Assembly (NCBI GenBank): GCA_020852655.1
Contig: JADZAI010000103.1
Span: 111,330 to 175,329, forward strand
Direction: 5' to 3'
DNA: 64,000 bases
Origin: Alphaproteobacteria bacterium
GTDB taxonomy: Bacteria > Pseudomonadota > Alphaproteobacteria > Micropepsales > Micropepsaceae
A model generated the notes under the pieces. That model made no database searches. It saw only the letters and a list, made by a program, of their open reading frames with translations, and was not told the DNA's origin. Position 1 is the first letter of the stretch; every line of letters begins with the position of its first letter. The position numbers and the translations under genes are program-made. Positions 1 through 7,798 of this stretch are shown here, piece by piece.

Positions 1-407
1 GCCTTGGGCGAGGAGACGAGGATGCCCATCGACGTGTTGAACATCGGCGCACCCGGCGCGCGGACCGCGATCTCCTCATAGGCGGCGTCGAGCAGATCGG
101 CGTAGCGCCGGTCGACCGATCTCACGCTGCGCAGGTTCAGCCACATGCGCCCTTGCGCGATCCAGTCGATCACGTCGCGCCCCTTCAGCCCGCCGAGTTC
201 GCCTTCCTTCCAGAAGCGCCGGCCGCCCTGCGCGCCCATATGGATCAGGCTGTAATGCTGGCGCGGATAGGCGTCGATCAGTTCGGCGATCGCATCGAGC
301 GTGAAGAGCGGCGACTGGTGCAGCGCATGCGCGACCTTCAGCGGGACGTGCCCCCACTGTTCGGCGTAGCCGGGCTTCCAGTCGGTGAAGATGGTCTGTG
401 TCGCCAC
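1..407 (-). CDS. Cupin-like / JmjC-type protein, C-terminus cut by window edge
   Basis: Reading leftward from a GTG codon, 135 codons are open to the window edge, so the C-terminal part is missing. The visible protein begins MATQTIFTDWKPGY and contains the segments HYSLIHMGAQGGRRFWKEG, RMWLNLRSV and FNTSMGILVSSP. I recognise this pattern from alphaproteobacterial cupin-like (JmjC-fold) proteins often labelled transcriptional regulators; the iron-binding His residues of the JmjC barrel would lie just beyond the edge. No ATG start fits; GTG is preceded by AGAGACTTCTC, a weak ribosome site. The fold is inferred from remembered family members and the substrate is unknown. Confidence 0.6.
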   Translation of the reverse strand, partial: MATQTIFTDWKPGYAEQWGHVPLKVAHALHQSPLFTLDAIAELIDAYPRQHYSLIHMGAQGGRRFWKEGELGGLKGRDVIDWIAQGRMWLNLRSVRSVDRRYADLLDAAYEEIAVRAPGAPMFNTSMGILVSSPK

Positions 408-467
408 GAGAAGTCTCTGCGTCCCAATCCGGTGCGGCGCGGGGCCGCGGGCTCGGACTGCAAGCTG

Positions 468-494
468 CGTTCCGCCCCGTATAGGCGCGGAACG
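468..494. promoter_or_regulatory. Inverted repeat upstream of the cupin-like gene
   Basis: CGTTCCGC at 468-475 is mirrored exactly by GCGGAACG at 487-494, an 8-bp dyad with an 11-nt centre. It lies about 60 bp upstream of the cupin-like gene and could be an operator or an RNA hairpin. No T-tract follows on either strand. Function is not known. Confidence 0.3.
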
Positions 495-524
495 GTTTCG
501 ACTTGGTGGCGCGACACGGTTGAC

Positions 525-542
525 GGGGCTTAACCAAGCCCC
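525..542 (-). terminator. Hairpin downstream of the DUF3126 gene
   Basis: GGGGCTT and AAGCCCC form a perfect 7-bp stem around AACC, starting 18 bp past the stop of the leftward DUF3126 gene. There is no U-run after it on the minus strand, so it is a weak terminator candidate. Confidence 0.35.
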
Positions 543-559
543 GCCCGGTGCGCGGCAGC

Positions 560-778
560 CTACTTCACGCTGTCGAGGTCGATGTCGAGGATCGCCATGT
601 TGAACTGGTACGAGATTTCGCCGTCTTCCTCGTCCTTCGAAACAACGCCGATGAAGTCGGAACCGAGATAGACTTCGACCGAGTCCTTGATGTTCTGGCG
701 CGGGCGCAGATTGATCGCCTCGTTGCGGAACGTCATGCGAAGATAGGTTTCGACGCGGAGCATTTCCTTGCGGTCCAT
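560..778 (-). CDS. DUF3126 family protein
   Basis: This 72-residue protein has the core RKEMLRVETYLRMTFRN, then a short strand-rich segment (DSVEVYLGSDFIGVVSKDEE) and ends FNMAILDIDLDSVK. That is the alphaproteobacterial DUF3126 family, whose function is unknown. I start at the ATG reading MDRKEM because AGGAG sits 7 nt upstream; an earlier in-frame ATG adds nine basic residues with no ribosome site. It is divergent from the FAD oxidase, with a 99-bp shared upstream region. Confidence 0.85.
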   Translation of the reverse strand: MDRKEMLRVETYLRMTFRNEAINLRPRQNIKDSVEVYLGSDFIGVVSKDEEDGEISYQFNMAILDIDLDSVK

Positions 779-877
779 GCGGCAACTCCTGAGATGTCTG
801 GGCACGCCGCATGGCGGCGCCGGGATGAAGGGCGCGGAAACTGGCCCGCAGCTTCCCGTAAATCAAGGCCGCAGCCG

Positions 878-2149
878 ATGAAGCTCGGCCCCACCTGGTA
901 CGAAGCGAGCGGCATCCCCGTTCCCGCCCGCCCGGCGCTGGCCGGCGAAACGACCGCCGATGTCTGCGTCGTCGGCGCCGGATTTGCCGGCCTCTCCGCC
1001 GCCCTCCATCTCGCGCAGGCCGGGCTGCGGACCATCGTGCTGGAGGCCCGCGCGGTCGGCGGCGGTGCCTCGGGCCGCAACGGCGGCCAGATCCATTCGG
1101 GCCAGCGCGTCGACCAGGAGGTGCTGGAGAAGGACCTCGGCCTCCCCGAAGCCCGCCGCCTCTGGGAGCTCGGCGTCGAGGCGAACACCCTCATCAGGGC
1201 GCTGATCCGCGACCACGCCATCCCCTGCGACCTTCGCGAGGGCCTGATCCACGTCGCCTGGAAGCCGCGCCACGGCCCGGAACTGCGGGCCTATGGCGCG
1301 CATCTGGAGAAGACCTACGGCGTCCCGATGCGGTGGATTCCGCCGGAGGAAATCCCGCGCTGGGTCGCCAGCCCGCGCTATCACGGCGGCATTGTGGATG
1401 AGGGCGGCGGCCACCTCCACCCGCTGAACTTCACCCGCGGCCTCGCCGCCGCCGCCGGAGCGGCCGGCGCGACGATCTACGAGGACACGCGCGCGACCGT
1501 CGTCGACTCGACCGCCGCCGGTGTCGTCGTCCGCACCAATGCCGGCCTCGTCCGCGCCCGCCACGCCATTCTCGCCTGCGACACCTGGCTCGGCGATCTC
1601 GACCGCAAGTCCGCCGCGACCGTGCTTCCGATCAACAGCTTCGTGTTGACCACCGCCCCCCTCGGCGCCGAACGTGCGGCCGCGCTGATCCCCTCCGCCT
1701 CAGCCGTCTCCGACACCAAATTCGTCGTCGACTATTACCGCCTGACGCCCGACCACCGCCTGCTCTTCGGCGGCGGCGAGACCTATGGCCCGGGCTACCC
1801 GTCCGACCTGAAATCCTTCATCCGCAGGCCGATGCTGCGCGTCTTCCCGCAACTCGCCGACGTGGAGATCGCGCACGCCTGGGGCGGTGCGGTCGGCATC
1901 ACGCTGTCGCGCATGCCGCATTTCGGCTGGTCGAAGCCCAACGTCGCCTTCGCGCACGGCTTCTCGGGCCAAGGCGTCGCCATCGCGACGCTCGCCGGCA
2001 AGCTGCTCGCCGAAGCCGCGCAGGGCACGCTCGAACGCTTCGACGTCTACGCGCGGCTGAAGCATGCACCGATCCCCGGCGGACGCCTTTTCCGCACGCC
2101 CATCATGGCCCTCGGGATGCTCTGGTACGCGCTGCGCGACCGGCTCTAG
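878..2149 (+). CDS. FAD-dependent amine oxidase, PuuB-like (DAO fold)
   Basis: A 423-residue flavoprotein of the D-amino-acid-oxidase fold. The dinucleotide-binding motif GAGFAG is at residues 33-38, and GGGASGRNGGQIHSGQR around 65 is typical of gamma-glutamylputrescine oxidases and relatives, which oxidise primary or secondary amines with release of H2O2. A C-terminal GFSGQGVAIATLAGKLLAE segment closes the FAD site. There is no puuA, puuC or puuD next to it, so putrescine use is only one option; other amines or amino acids are possible. The start chosen is the ATG reading MKLGPTWYEAS; longer forms reach back through the promoter and over the DUF3126 gene. Its TAG stop shares the bases CTAG with the stop of the convergent cysE. 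Confidence 0.85.
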   Translation: MKLGPTWYEASGIPVPARPALAGETTADVCVVGAGFAGLSAALHLAQAGLRTIVLEARAVGGGASGRNGGQIHSGQRVDQEVLEKDLGLPEARRLWELGVEANTLIRALIRDHAIPCDLREGLIHVAWKPRHGPELRAYGAHLEKTYGVPMRWIPPEEIPRWVASPRYHGGIVDEGGGHLHPLNFTRGLAAAAGAAGATIYEDTRATVVDSTAAGVVVRTNAGLVRARHAILACDTWLGDLDRKSAATVLPINSFVLTTAPLGAERAAALIPSASAVSDTKFVVDYYRLTPDHRLLFGGGETYGPGYPSDLKSFIRRPMLRVFPQLADVEIAHAWGGAVGITLSRMPHFGWSKPNVAFAHGFSGQGVAIATLAGKLLAEAAQGTLERFDVYARLKHAPIPGGRLFRTPIMALGMLWYALRDRL

Positions 2150-2973
2150 ATGTCGAAATCCGAGACGATCTGTTCCAGGAAATTCTGGTTCATCGCGTGG
2201 CTCGGCGCATCGCAGCCGGCGCAGCCGATCACCTTCGCCGGCACGCCCGCCGCCGTGCAGTTCTCCGGCACCCGCTGAAGCACCACGCTGCCCGCGCCGA
2301 CGCGGCTATGCGCGCCGATCTCGATATTGCCGAGGATCGTCGCGTTGGCGCCGATCATCACGCCCTTTCGCACCTTCGGGTGACGGTCGCCGCGCTCCTT
2401 GCCCGTGCCGCCCAGCGTCACGCCGTGCAGCATCGAGACGTCGTCCTCCACCACCGCCGTCTCGCCGATCACGACGCCCGTCGCGTGGTCGATGAAGACG
2501 CCCTGCCCGATCTTCGCCGCCGGATGGATGTCCGCCCCGAACGTCTCGGAGATGCGGTTCTGGACATGCAGCGCCATCCACACCCGGCCCGCCCGCCACA
2601 GCCAGTTGGCCACGCGGTAGGATTCGAGCGCGTGGAACCCCTTGAAGAACAGGAACGGCTGCACCAGCCCGCGCGACGCCGGATCGCGCTCGCGGATCGC
2701 CGCGAGATCCGCCCGAACCGCGCGACCGATTTCCGGCGAATCCGAGAACGCCGCCAGGAACGTGTCGCGCATCTTCATCGCGCTGGTGTCGGCATTGCCC
2801 AGCTTGTTCGCGAGGTGGAACGAGAGCGCCTCTTCCAGCCGCCCATGCGTCAGGATCGTGCCGTGGACGAAGCTTGCGAGGTCCGGCTCGCCCCGCGCGA
2901 TGGCATCCGCCTCGGCCCGCAGCGTCGACCAGACGGGGTCGATGGTGGCGACCTTCTCGGCTAAAGCGCTCAT
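2146..2973 (-). CDS. cysE: Serine O-acetyltransferase
   Basis: CysE acetylates serine with acetyl-CoA, the first step of cysteine synthesis in the cytoplasm. The 275-residue protein has the helical N-terminal domain (about 1-140) and then a left-handed hexapeptide-repeat domain: HPAAKIGQGVFIDHATGVV, GVTLGGTGKERGDRHPK, GANATILGNIEIG. The conserved HATG and GDRHP segments that hold the catalytic His residues are present. The tail CAGCDAPSHAMNQNFLEQIV ends in DFDI, consistent with the C-terminal Ile that normally docks into cysteine synthase. GGGGAGCAG precedes the ATG. It converges on the FAD oxidase with a 4-bp overlap of stop codons. Confidence 0.95.
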   Translation of the reverse strand: MSALAEKVATIDPVWSTLRAEADAIARGEPDLASFVHGTILTHGRLEEALSFHLANKLGNADTSAMKMRDTFLAAFSDSPEIGRAVRADLAAIRERDPASRGLVQPFLFFKGFHALESYRVANWLWRAGRVWMALHVQNRISETFGADIHPAAKIGQGVFIDHATGVVIGETAVVEDDVSMLHGVTLGGTGKERGDRHPKVRKGVMIGANATILGNIEIGAHSRVGAGSVVLQRVPENCTAAGVPAKVIGCAGCDAPSHAMNQNFLEQIVSDFDI

Positions 2974-3043
2974 CTCTGCTCCCCGGCATTCTTGTAGGGT
3001 CGAAACTTAGGGGCTGCATCCCGGCCCGAAAAGGGGCGAGTCG

Positions 3044-3637
3044 TCACGGCGCCTTGAGGACCCTCGCCCCGAGCCCGTCGGGCAGGTCGCCGGCCACCGC
3101 CATCTGGTGGACCCGCAAGAGGCCCGCGACGGTCAGGGAATCCGTGATTCGCCCGTCCAGGCACATCGCGAGCGCCTCCTGAAACGGCATGCGGCGCGCC
3201 ACCAGGTCGGCCTCCGTATCGTCCCGCTCGCCCGTCGCCGCCGTCAGGCCGGTGGCGAGGAACAGATAGGCGACCTCGTTCGTCACCGAATTCGACAGAT
3301 GCATCTTGAGGATTTCGCGCCACGTCCCGGCCGCCAGCGAGGCCTCTTCCGCCAGCTCGCGCTTGATCGCCTCCAGCGGCGGTTCCCCCGGCTCCGCGCC
3401 GCCCTCCGGCAATTCCCAGGAGAATATATCCAGCGGAAACCGGTGCTGGCCCACCAAGGTCACGGTGCCGTCGTCGTGCAGCGGGACGACTCCGGTCGCG
3501 GCGCGCTTGAAATCTACGGTCGTATAGTCGAAGCGCCGCCCGGACGGTGCCGAGACGTCGTAAGCGGTCAGTTCGATCCACGGATTCGCGAACAGGCTTG
3601 TGCCTGCGTGGATCGTCAGCGTACCTCGTTTCTTCAA
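3044..3637 (-). CDS. Nudix hydrolase (ADP-sugar pyrophosphatase type)
   Basis: The 197-residue protein carries the Nudix box between residues 79 and 101: GGAEPGE, seven residues, then RELAEEASL. The consensus Gly near the end of the box is Ser here, a tolerated change. The upstream text LVGQHRFPLDIFSWELPEGG matches the ADP-ribose/ADP-sugar pyrophosphatase group, which hydrolyses nucleoside diphosphate sugars with Mg2+. The substrate is not decided by the sequence. It is 17 bp downstream of a small membrane-protein gene in the same direction, and cysE follows 70 bp later. Confidence 0.9.
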   Translation of the reverse strand: MKKRGTLTIHAGTSLFANPWIELTAYDVSAPSGRRFDYTTVDFKRAATGVVPLHDDGTVTLVGQHRFPLDIFSWELPEGGAEPGEPPLEAIKRELAEEASLAAGTWREILKMHLSNSVTNEVAYLFLATGLTAATGERDDTEADLVARRMPFQEALAMCLDGRITDSLTVAGLLRVHQMAVAGDLPDGLGARVLKAP

Positions 3638-3653
3638 TGGAAACAGGAGCTTG

Positions 3654-3818
3654 TCATCGCCCTGGGATGAAGCCGTTGGAGATCATCCGGCTTCCCCGGG
3701 CGCGGAAGAAAGCCGCCTCCAGGCGGTCGCTTCGGCGGACGACGGCGGAGCGCGCCGCCACGACCGCAAAAGCCAGCAAGACAACGGTTGCCACTATCGT
3801 AAACGTGATCCAGCCCAT
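3654..3818 (-). CDS. Small single-pass membrane protein (54 aa)
   Basis: A short open frame starts at an ATG with GGGGA six nucleotides upstream and encodes 54 residues. Residues 3-22 (WITFTIVATVVLLAFAVVAA) form one clear membrane helix, followed by a basic segment (RSAVVRRSDRLEAAFFRARG) predicted to face the cytoplasm. I do not recognise a family. The good ribosome site, the helix-plus-positive-tail layout and the 17-bp spacing to the co-directional Nudix gene argue that it is real. Confidence 0.5.
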   Translation of the reverse strand: MGWITFTIVATVVLLAFAVVAARSAVVRRSDRLEAAFFRARGSRMISNGFIPGR

Positions 3819-3943
3819 CTGTTCCCCGGCCTCACGTGTTGCACTGCGACGTTACAAGGTAATCCTTGAAAGTCTAATAATAACTGCCTGCGCCACCGAG
3901 AAAATTTGCAAATTGTTCATACTTCGCCCATGACCCCGTAACC

Positions 3944-4561
3944 ATGCGACCGCTCCTTCCGCCCGACCGTCTTAACGCACCTGCGAAAGACACGATCAAC
4001 CTCCTGTTGTCCCGCCGGTCCGGATCGGCGAAGGCGATGGGGGTACCAGGCCCCTCCCCGGCCGAGCTCGACCAAATCCTCAGCGCCGCCACCCGGGTCC
4101 CCGATCACGGCAAGCTGACCCCCTGGCGCTTCGTCGTCTTCGAGGGTGCCGCACGGGAAGCCTTCGGCGAGCGTCTCGCCAGCCTCTTCCGCGAGGCGAA
4201 CCCGGGCGCCATCGACGAACTCGTCGCCTTCGAGCGTGACCGCTTCCTCCGTGCGCCGACCGTGGTCGCGGTGATCAGCCGCGCCCTCGGCAACGCCAAG
4301 GTGCCTGAGTGGGAGCAGGTGCTTTCGGCCGGCGCGGTCTGCATGACGCTTCTCACCGCGACCCATGCGCTGGGATACACCGGATCGTGGATCACCGAGT
4401 GGTACGCCTATGACGAGCGCGTCCGTCCGCTGCTGGGTCTGGCGCCGCACGAGCGCGTCGCCGGCTTCGTCTATCTCGGCACGCCGCGTGCAGAGCTCGA
4501 AGATCGTCCGCGTCCGGAGCTTTCGGACATCGTCACGCGCTGGCGGCCGCCCGCGCTCTAA
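3944..4561 (+). CDS. Nitroreductase family protein (YdjA-like)
   Basis: A 205-residue FMN-dependent oxidoreductase. The N-terminal LLLSRRSGSAKAM binds the FMN phosphate in this family, PDHGKLTPWRFVVFEG is the central conserved stretch, and ALGYTGSWITEW with RVAGFVYLGTP near the end match the minimal YdjA type. The family uses NAD(P)H to reduce nitro compounds or quinones; the physiological substrate is unknown. No Shine-Dalgarno is visible. The stop overlaps the stop of the convergent phosphatase in the bases CTAA. Confidence 0.88.
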   Translation: MRPLLPPDRLNAPAKDTINLLLSRRSGSAKAMGVPGPSPAELDQILSAATRVPDHGKLTPWRFVVFEGAAREAFGERLASLFREANPGAIDELVAFERDRFLRAPTVVAVISRALGNAKVPEWEQVLSAGAVCMTLLTATHALGYTGSWITEWYAYDERVRPLLGLAPHERVAGFVYLGTPRAELEDRPRPELSDIVTRWRPPAL

Positions 4562-5208
4562 GCCGCCTTCTTGCGGCGGATGCGGTCGCGCAGCTTGCGC
4601 AGCCGCGCAGGATCGAGCCGGCGCGGACGCGGCGCCGCGATCGCGACGTCGCGTTCATAGACCACCGTGTTCCAGAAGCGCGCGCGATGCGCGCCTTGCA
4701 GCTTGCGCCAGCCTTTCAGGCGCAGCGTTCGCCCCAGGATCGCATTGAAATATCCGTGGGCGACGAGGACCGCGATACCTTCGCGCTCGGCTTCCGAGAT
4801 CAGCAGGTCGACCGCCTTTCGCGCCCGATGCTTCGACTGGCCGTAGCTTTCGATGCCGGGCTTGAACCCGCTATGCCACGCGACGCGCGAGATCACGGCC
4901 CACGCCGGGGCTTTCAGGCGAATGCCCGGCACCGGCGGCGAGGCGAGCGGCGACTCCGTAAACAGCGGCGTCGAGACGAGTTCGGCCTGCGGCAGCAGCG
5001 TGCGCGCGCTCTGGATCGAGCGTTCCAGCTCGCTCGCGTAGACCCGCTTCGTGCCTTTGAGGAGGTCGCACAACTCCTGCGGCGGCGCGTTCTCGCCGTC
5101 CAGGCCGGCGGCCTGATAGTCGTCGATATAGCGCGCAAAGGCCGCGTGGCCGATCCAGCGGCTCCGGCCCATCGCGGGCCGCCCATGTCGCACGAGCACG
5201 ATTCTCAT
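4558..5208 (-). CDS. Histidine phosphatase superfamily protein
   Basis: The protein opens MRIVLVRHGRPAMGRS, giving the RHG signature with the phosphate-accepting His at the tip of the first strand, and has VYASELERSIQSA in place of the usual R-A-xx-T segment. The second catalytic His lies in VLVAHGYFNAILG. It has 216 residues with a strongly basic C-terminus (RLRKLRDRIRRKKAA), unusual for the family and possibly a nucleic-acid or membrane contact. An alternative start four codons earlier exists; I chose the ATG that gives the canonical MRIVLVRHG. The substrate cannot be predicted. Confidence 0.85.
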   Translation of the reverse strand: MRIVLVRHGRPAMGRSRWIGHAAFARYIDDYQAAGLDGENAPPQELCDLLKGTKRVYASELERSIQSARTLLPQAELVSTPLFTESPLASPPVPGIRLKAPAWAVISRVAWHSGFKPGIESYGQSKHRARKAVDLLISEAEREGIAVLVAHGYFNAILGRTLRLKGWRKLQGAHRARFWNTVVYERDVAIAAPRPRRLDPARLRKLRDRIRRKKAA

Positions 5209-5271
5209 CGGCGCCACCATACGCAGCGGCGGCGCGGACGCTAGCGGTCACGGCGCAGGGACTACCAAAAA

Positions 5272-5301
5272 CCGCAAGGGCCGGCTTGGCGACCGGCCCT
5301 T
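5272..5301 (-). terminator. Rho-independent terminator of the EF-hand gene
   Basis: AAGGGCCGG at 5276-5284 pairs perfectly with CCGGCCCTT at 5293-5301 around an 8-nt loop. On the minus strand the stem is followed by GCGGTTTTTGG, a U-run. It lies 15 bp past the EF-hand stop. Confidence 0.85.
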
Positions 5302-5315
5302 TGGTAACCGAGAGA

Positions 5316-5756
5316 TTAAGGCTGGGCCTCGTCCTCGTCATGGTGTTCGTGCCAGGCCTTGCGGCGCTCCTTCATCGCGTCGCGCGCGGCGTCGCGCTCG
5401 GCCTGCGTCACCACGCCGTCGCCGTCCTTGTCGGCGCGCATCAGCTTCGCGGCGGCGACGTTGCCGAGTTCGGCCGCCGTGATCTTGCCGTCGCCGTCCG
5501 CATCCGGGCGCTCGAACAGGCGCGGCGCTTCATCCGGCGTCACGACGCCGTCGCTGTTGGCATCCAGCCGCTTCAGGCGGGCCTCGCCGCTCGCGCGCGC
5601 TTCGTCGGCCGACAAATTGCCGTCCTTGTTCGTATCGAGCCGCTCCATCATGTCGCCGTGGCGGCCTTTCCCGCGATGCTCGCCATGCTCGTGCGCAAGA
5701 GCAACGGCCGGAACGGCGATCAGCGCCGCGGCGGCGATCAGATAGGTCTTTTTCAC
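5316..5756 (-). CDS. Secreted EF-hand calcium-binding protein
   Basis: A 146-residue protein with an N-terminal signal peptide (VKKTYLIAAAALIAVPAVALA) and about four EF-hand loops: DTNKDGNLSADE, DANSDGVVTPDE, DADGDGKITAAE and DKDGDGVVTQAE. The ends are His-rich (HEHGEHRGKGRH and AWHEHHDEDE), hinting at additional metal binding in the periplasm. I take the GTG start because GAGGAG lies 7 nt upstream; a TTG two codons earlier would sit against that site. It is a calmodulin-like periplasmic protein; partner unknown. Two further EF-hand lipoproteins occur at 20-21 kb. Confidence 0.85.
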   Translation of the reverse strand: MKKTYLIAAAALIAVPAVALAHEHGEHRGKGRHGDMMERLDTNKDGNLSADEARASGEARLKRLDANSDGVVTPDEAPRLFERPDADGDGKITAAELGNVAAAKLMRADKDGDGVVTQAERDAARDAMKERRKAWHEHHDEDEAQP

Positions 5757-5798
5757 TTGCAATCTCCTCAGTGGCGTCCCGCAGACGCATATGCAGCT

Positions 5799-6626
5799 TC
5801 AACGCGCCATCGCTGTGATCTCCGTCGCCGCATCCACCGGTTCCACCGGCTCCGTCTTCAGGACGCGGCTGCCTTCCTCGGCGAGATCCCAGCGCGTCTG
5901 CCAGTAATCCGGCGTCGCCGCCCAGGTGCGCAGCAGGATCTTCAGCGTGTCGTCGCCGGTCTCCGAGACGACCGCGCGCGGCGCCGGATCCTTCAGCACC
6001 TTCGGATGCGCCTGCGCGATGCCTCTCAGCGCCGTCTTCGCCTGCGCCACGTCTTCGCCCGCCTTCAGGGTGAACAGCAGGTCGATCCGCCGCCTCGGAT
6101 TGCGTGAGTAGTTGATGATCGACTTGTTCCAGAGGCTCTGGTTCGGCACGAAGCGATAGACGCCTTCACCGGTTTGCAGTGTCGAGGCGAAGAGCCCGAG
6201 CTCCGTCACCGTACCGCTGATATTGCCTTCGGCTTCGATCGCGTCGCCGACGCGGAACGGCCGCAGCCACAGGAGCATCAGCCCTGCCGCGATGTTCGAA
6301 AGAGTCCCTTGCAGGGCGAGGCCGATGGCGAGACCCGCCGCGCCGATCACCGCCAGCATCGACGCGATCTGCACGCCGAGCTGACCCAGCACCGCGACGA
6401 AGGTGATGATCAGCACGAAATAGCGCGCCAGTCCGGCTATGACGGGCGTCAGCGTCTGGTCGATCTGATGGCGGCTCTCCAGCACCGAACGGATCAGGCG
6501 GCTGGCCCAGCCCGCAATGAAATAGCCCGCGGCCAGGATGACCAGCGCGGCGATGAGATTGGGGATCGCCGCAACCAGCCACGCTGCGGCCTGGTTGAAG
6601 AAGACTTCGATCTGCTCGCGATTCAC
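5799..6626 (-). CDS. Small-conductance mechanosensitive channel, MscS family
   Basis: A 275-residue protein with three N-terminal membrane helices, including the pore-lining helix with the Gly/Ala pattern VIGAAGLAIGLALQGTLSN, followed by the beta domain (LRPFRVGDAIEAEGNISGTV, FVPNQSLWNKSIINYSRNPRR) and the alpha/beta C-terminal domain. MscS channels open under membrane tension to release solutes on osmotic downshock. I start at GTG (VNREQIEVFF) since GGAG is 7 nt upstream; a longer frame adds 40 residues unlike the family. It is divergent from the SDR gene. Confidence 0.92.
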   Translation of the reverse strand: MNREQIEVFFNQAAAWLVAAIPNLIAALVILAAGYFIAGWASRLIRSVLESRHQIDQTLTPVIAGLARYFVLIITFVAVLGQLGVQIASMLAVIGAAGLAIGLALQGTLSNIAAGLMLLWLRPFRVGDAIEAEGNISGTVTELGLFASTLQTGEGVYRFVPNQSLWNKSIINYSRNPRRRIDLLFTLKAGEDVAQAKTALRGIAQAHPKVLKDPAPRAVVSETGDDTLKILLRTWAATPDYWQTRWDLAEEGSRVLKTEPVEPVDAATEITAMAR

Positions 6627-6746
6627 ACAGTGCTCCGCAATGACGGACACGCCTGGAACGCATGGCATTCCGGCCCGGATCCCGACGCGGAACCCTTGAC
6701 GCTGGACGCCGTCACGGTCGACCCTGCCGGCAAGGAGGAATTTCAA

Positions 6747-7550
6747 ATGTCAGACGAACCCATGCGCCTCGACGGCAAGGTCGCCATCGTCACAGGCTCC
6801 GCCACCGGCATAGGCGCCTCGGCGGCCCGCAAGCTCGCCGCCCGTGGCGCCGCCGTCGTGATCAACTATTCGAAGAGCCGCGCCGAGGCCGAGGAGACCA
6901 AGGCCGAGATCGACAACGCCGGCGGCAAGACCCTGCTCGTCCAGGCCGACATCTCCGCCGACGCCGACTGCCGCCGCATGGCGCAGACGACGATCGACGC
7001 CTTCGGCCGCATCGACATCCTGGTCAACAACGCCGGCACGACCAAGATCGTCGACCACGGCAATCTCGACGGCCTCGAGGTCGAGGACTGGCACCGGATC
7101 TATCAGACCAACGTCGTCGGCGCCTTCCAGATGATCCGCGCCTGCGTCCCCGCGCTGAAGGCCCACGGCCACGGCGCCGTCGTCAACGTCTCCTCGATCG
7201 CCGGCGTCACCGGCATCGGCTCTTCGATCGCCTACGCCGCCTCCAAGGGCGCCATGAACACCATGACGATCAGCCTGGCCCGCGCCCTCTCGCCGGAAAT
7301 CCGCGTGAATGCCGTCTGTCCCGGCTTCGTCGGCACCCGCTGGTTCAGCGACGCGCTCGGCCGCGAGACCTTCGAGAAGATGATTGCCGTTCAGGAGGCC
7401 ACCATGCCTCTGAAGCGCGCCGGCACGCCCGACGACGTCGCCGACACGATCATGTTCTTCTGCACCGAAGGGTCGAAGCACATCACCGGCGAGTTCATCA
7501 TGACGGATGCCGGCCTGCATCTTTCGATGACACCCCTTGCCCGCCGCTGA
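6747..7550 (+). CDS. SDR family NAD(P)-dependent oxidoreductase (FabG-like)
   Basis: A classical short-chain dehydrogenase of 267 residues: TGSATGIG cofactor motif at 16-23, NNAGTTK near 95, catalytic Ser in NVSSIAGVTG, and YAASK with the catalytic Tyr and Lys. The C-terminus has the usual DVADTIMFFCTEGSKHITG and a terminal extension LSMTPLARR. AAGGAGG lies 8 nt before the ATG. The Asn-rich NYSKS after the second strand suggests NADP preference. It sits alone between MscS and a porin gene, so the substrate is open. Confidence 0.92.
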   Translation: MSDEPMRLDGKVAIVTGSATGIGASAARKLAARGAAVVINYSKSRAEAEETKAEIDNAGGKTLLVQADISADADCRRMAQTTIDAFGRIDILVNNAGTTKIVDHGNLDGLEVEDWHRIYQTNVVGAFQMIRACVPALKAHGHGAVVNVSSIAGVTGIGSSIAYAASKGAMNTMTISLARALSPEIRVNAVCPGFVGTRWFSDALGRETFEKMIAVQEATMPLKRAGTPDDVADTIMFFCTEGSKHITGEFIMTDAGLHLSMTPLARR

Positions 7551-7725
7551 GCAGGAGATGCCTATATTCTGCTCAATCGTCGCGGCCGCCTGAAAATTGG
7601 GCCGAACTGTCGCTGAAACAGCACAGGTTTTTGCATCGCACCAATTGTCTTTTCCTGAAGTTCGCTAATTCTGGCGCTGTCTTTATGGCAGTGCAGCATG
7701 GCGCTGTGCAGTCGAGGGGATTTGG

Positions 7726-7747
7726 TTAAGCCCTTGTTAGAAGGGCT
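7726..7747 (+). promoter_or_regulatory. Overlapping CtrA-like site and small hairpin upstream of torF
   Basis: TTAA-N7-TTAG at 7726-7740 is one base from the CtrA recognition pattern TTAA-N7-TTAA of Alphaproteobacteria. AGCCCTT at 7729-7735 and AAGGGCT at 7741-7747 form a 7-bp stem over the same bases, 51 bp before the porin start. Either a cell-cycle regulator site or an RNA hairpin in the leader is possible; the match could also be chance. Confidence 0.3.
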
Positions 7748-7798
7748 ACCGGCACAACATTCCCACGACGGCGCAGGCCGGAACTTAGGGGACAAACG

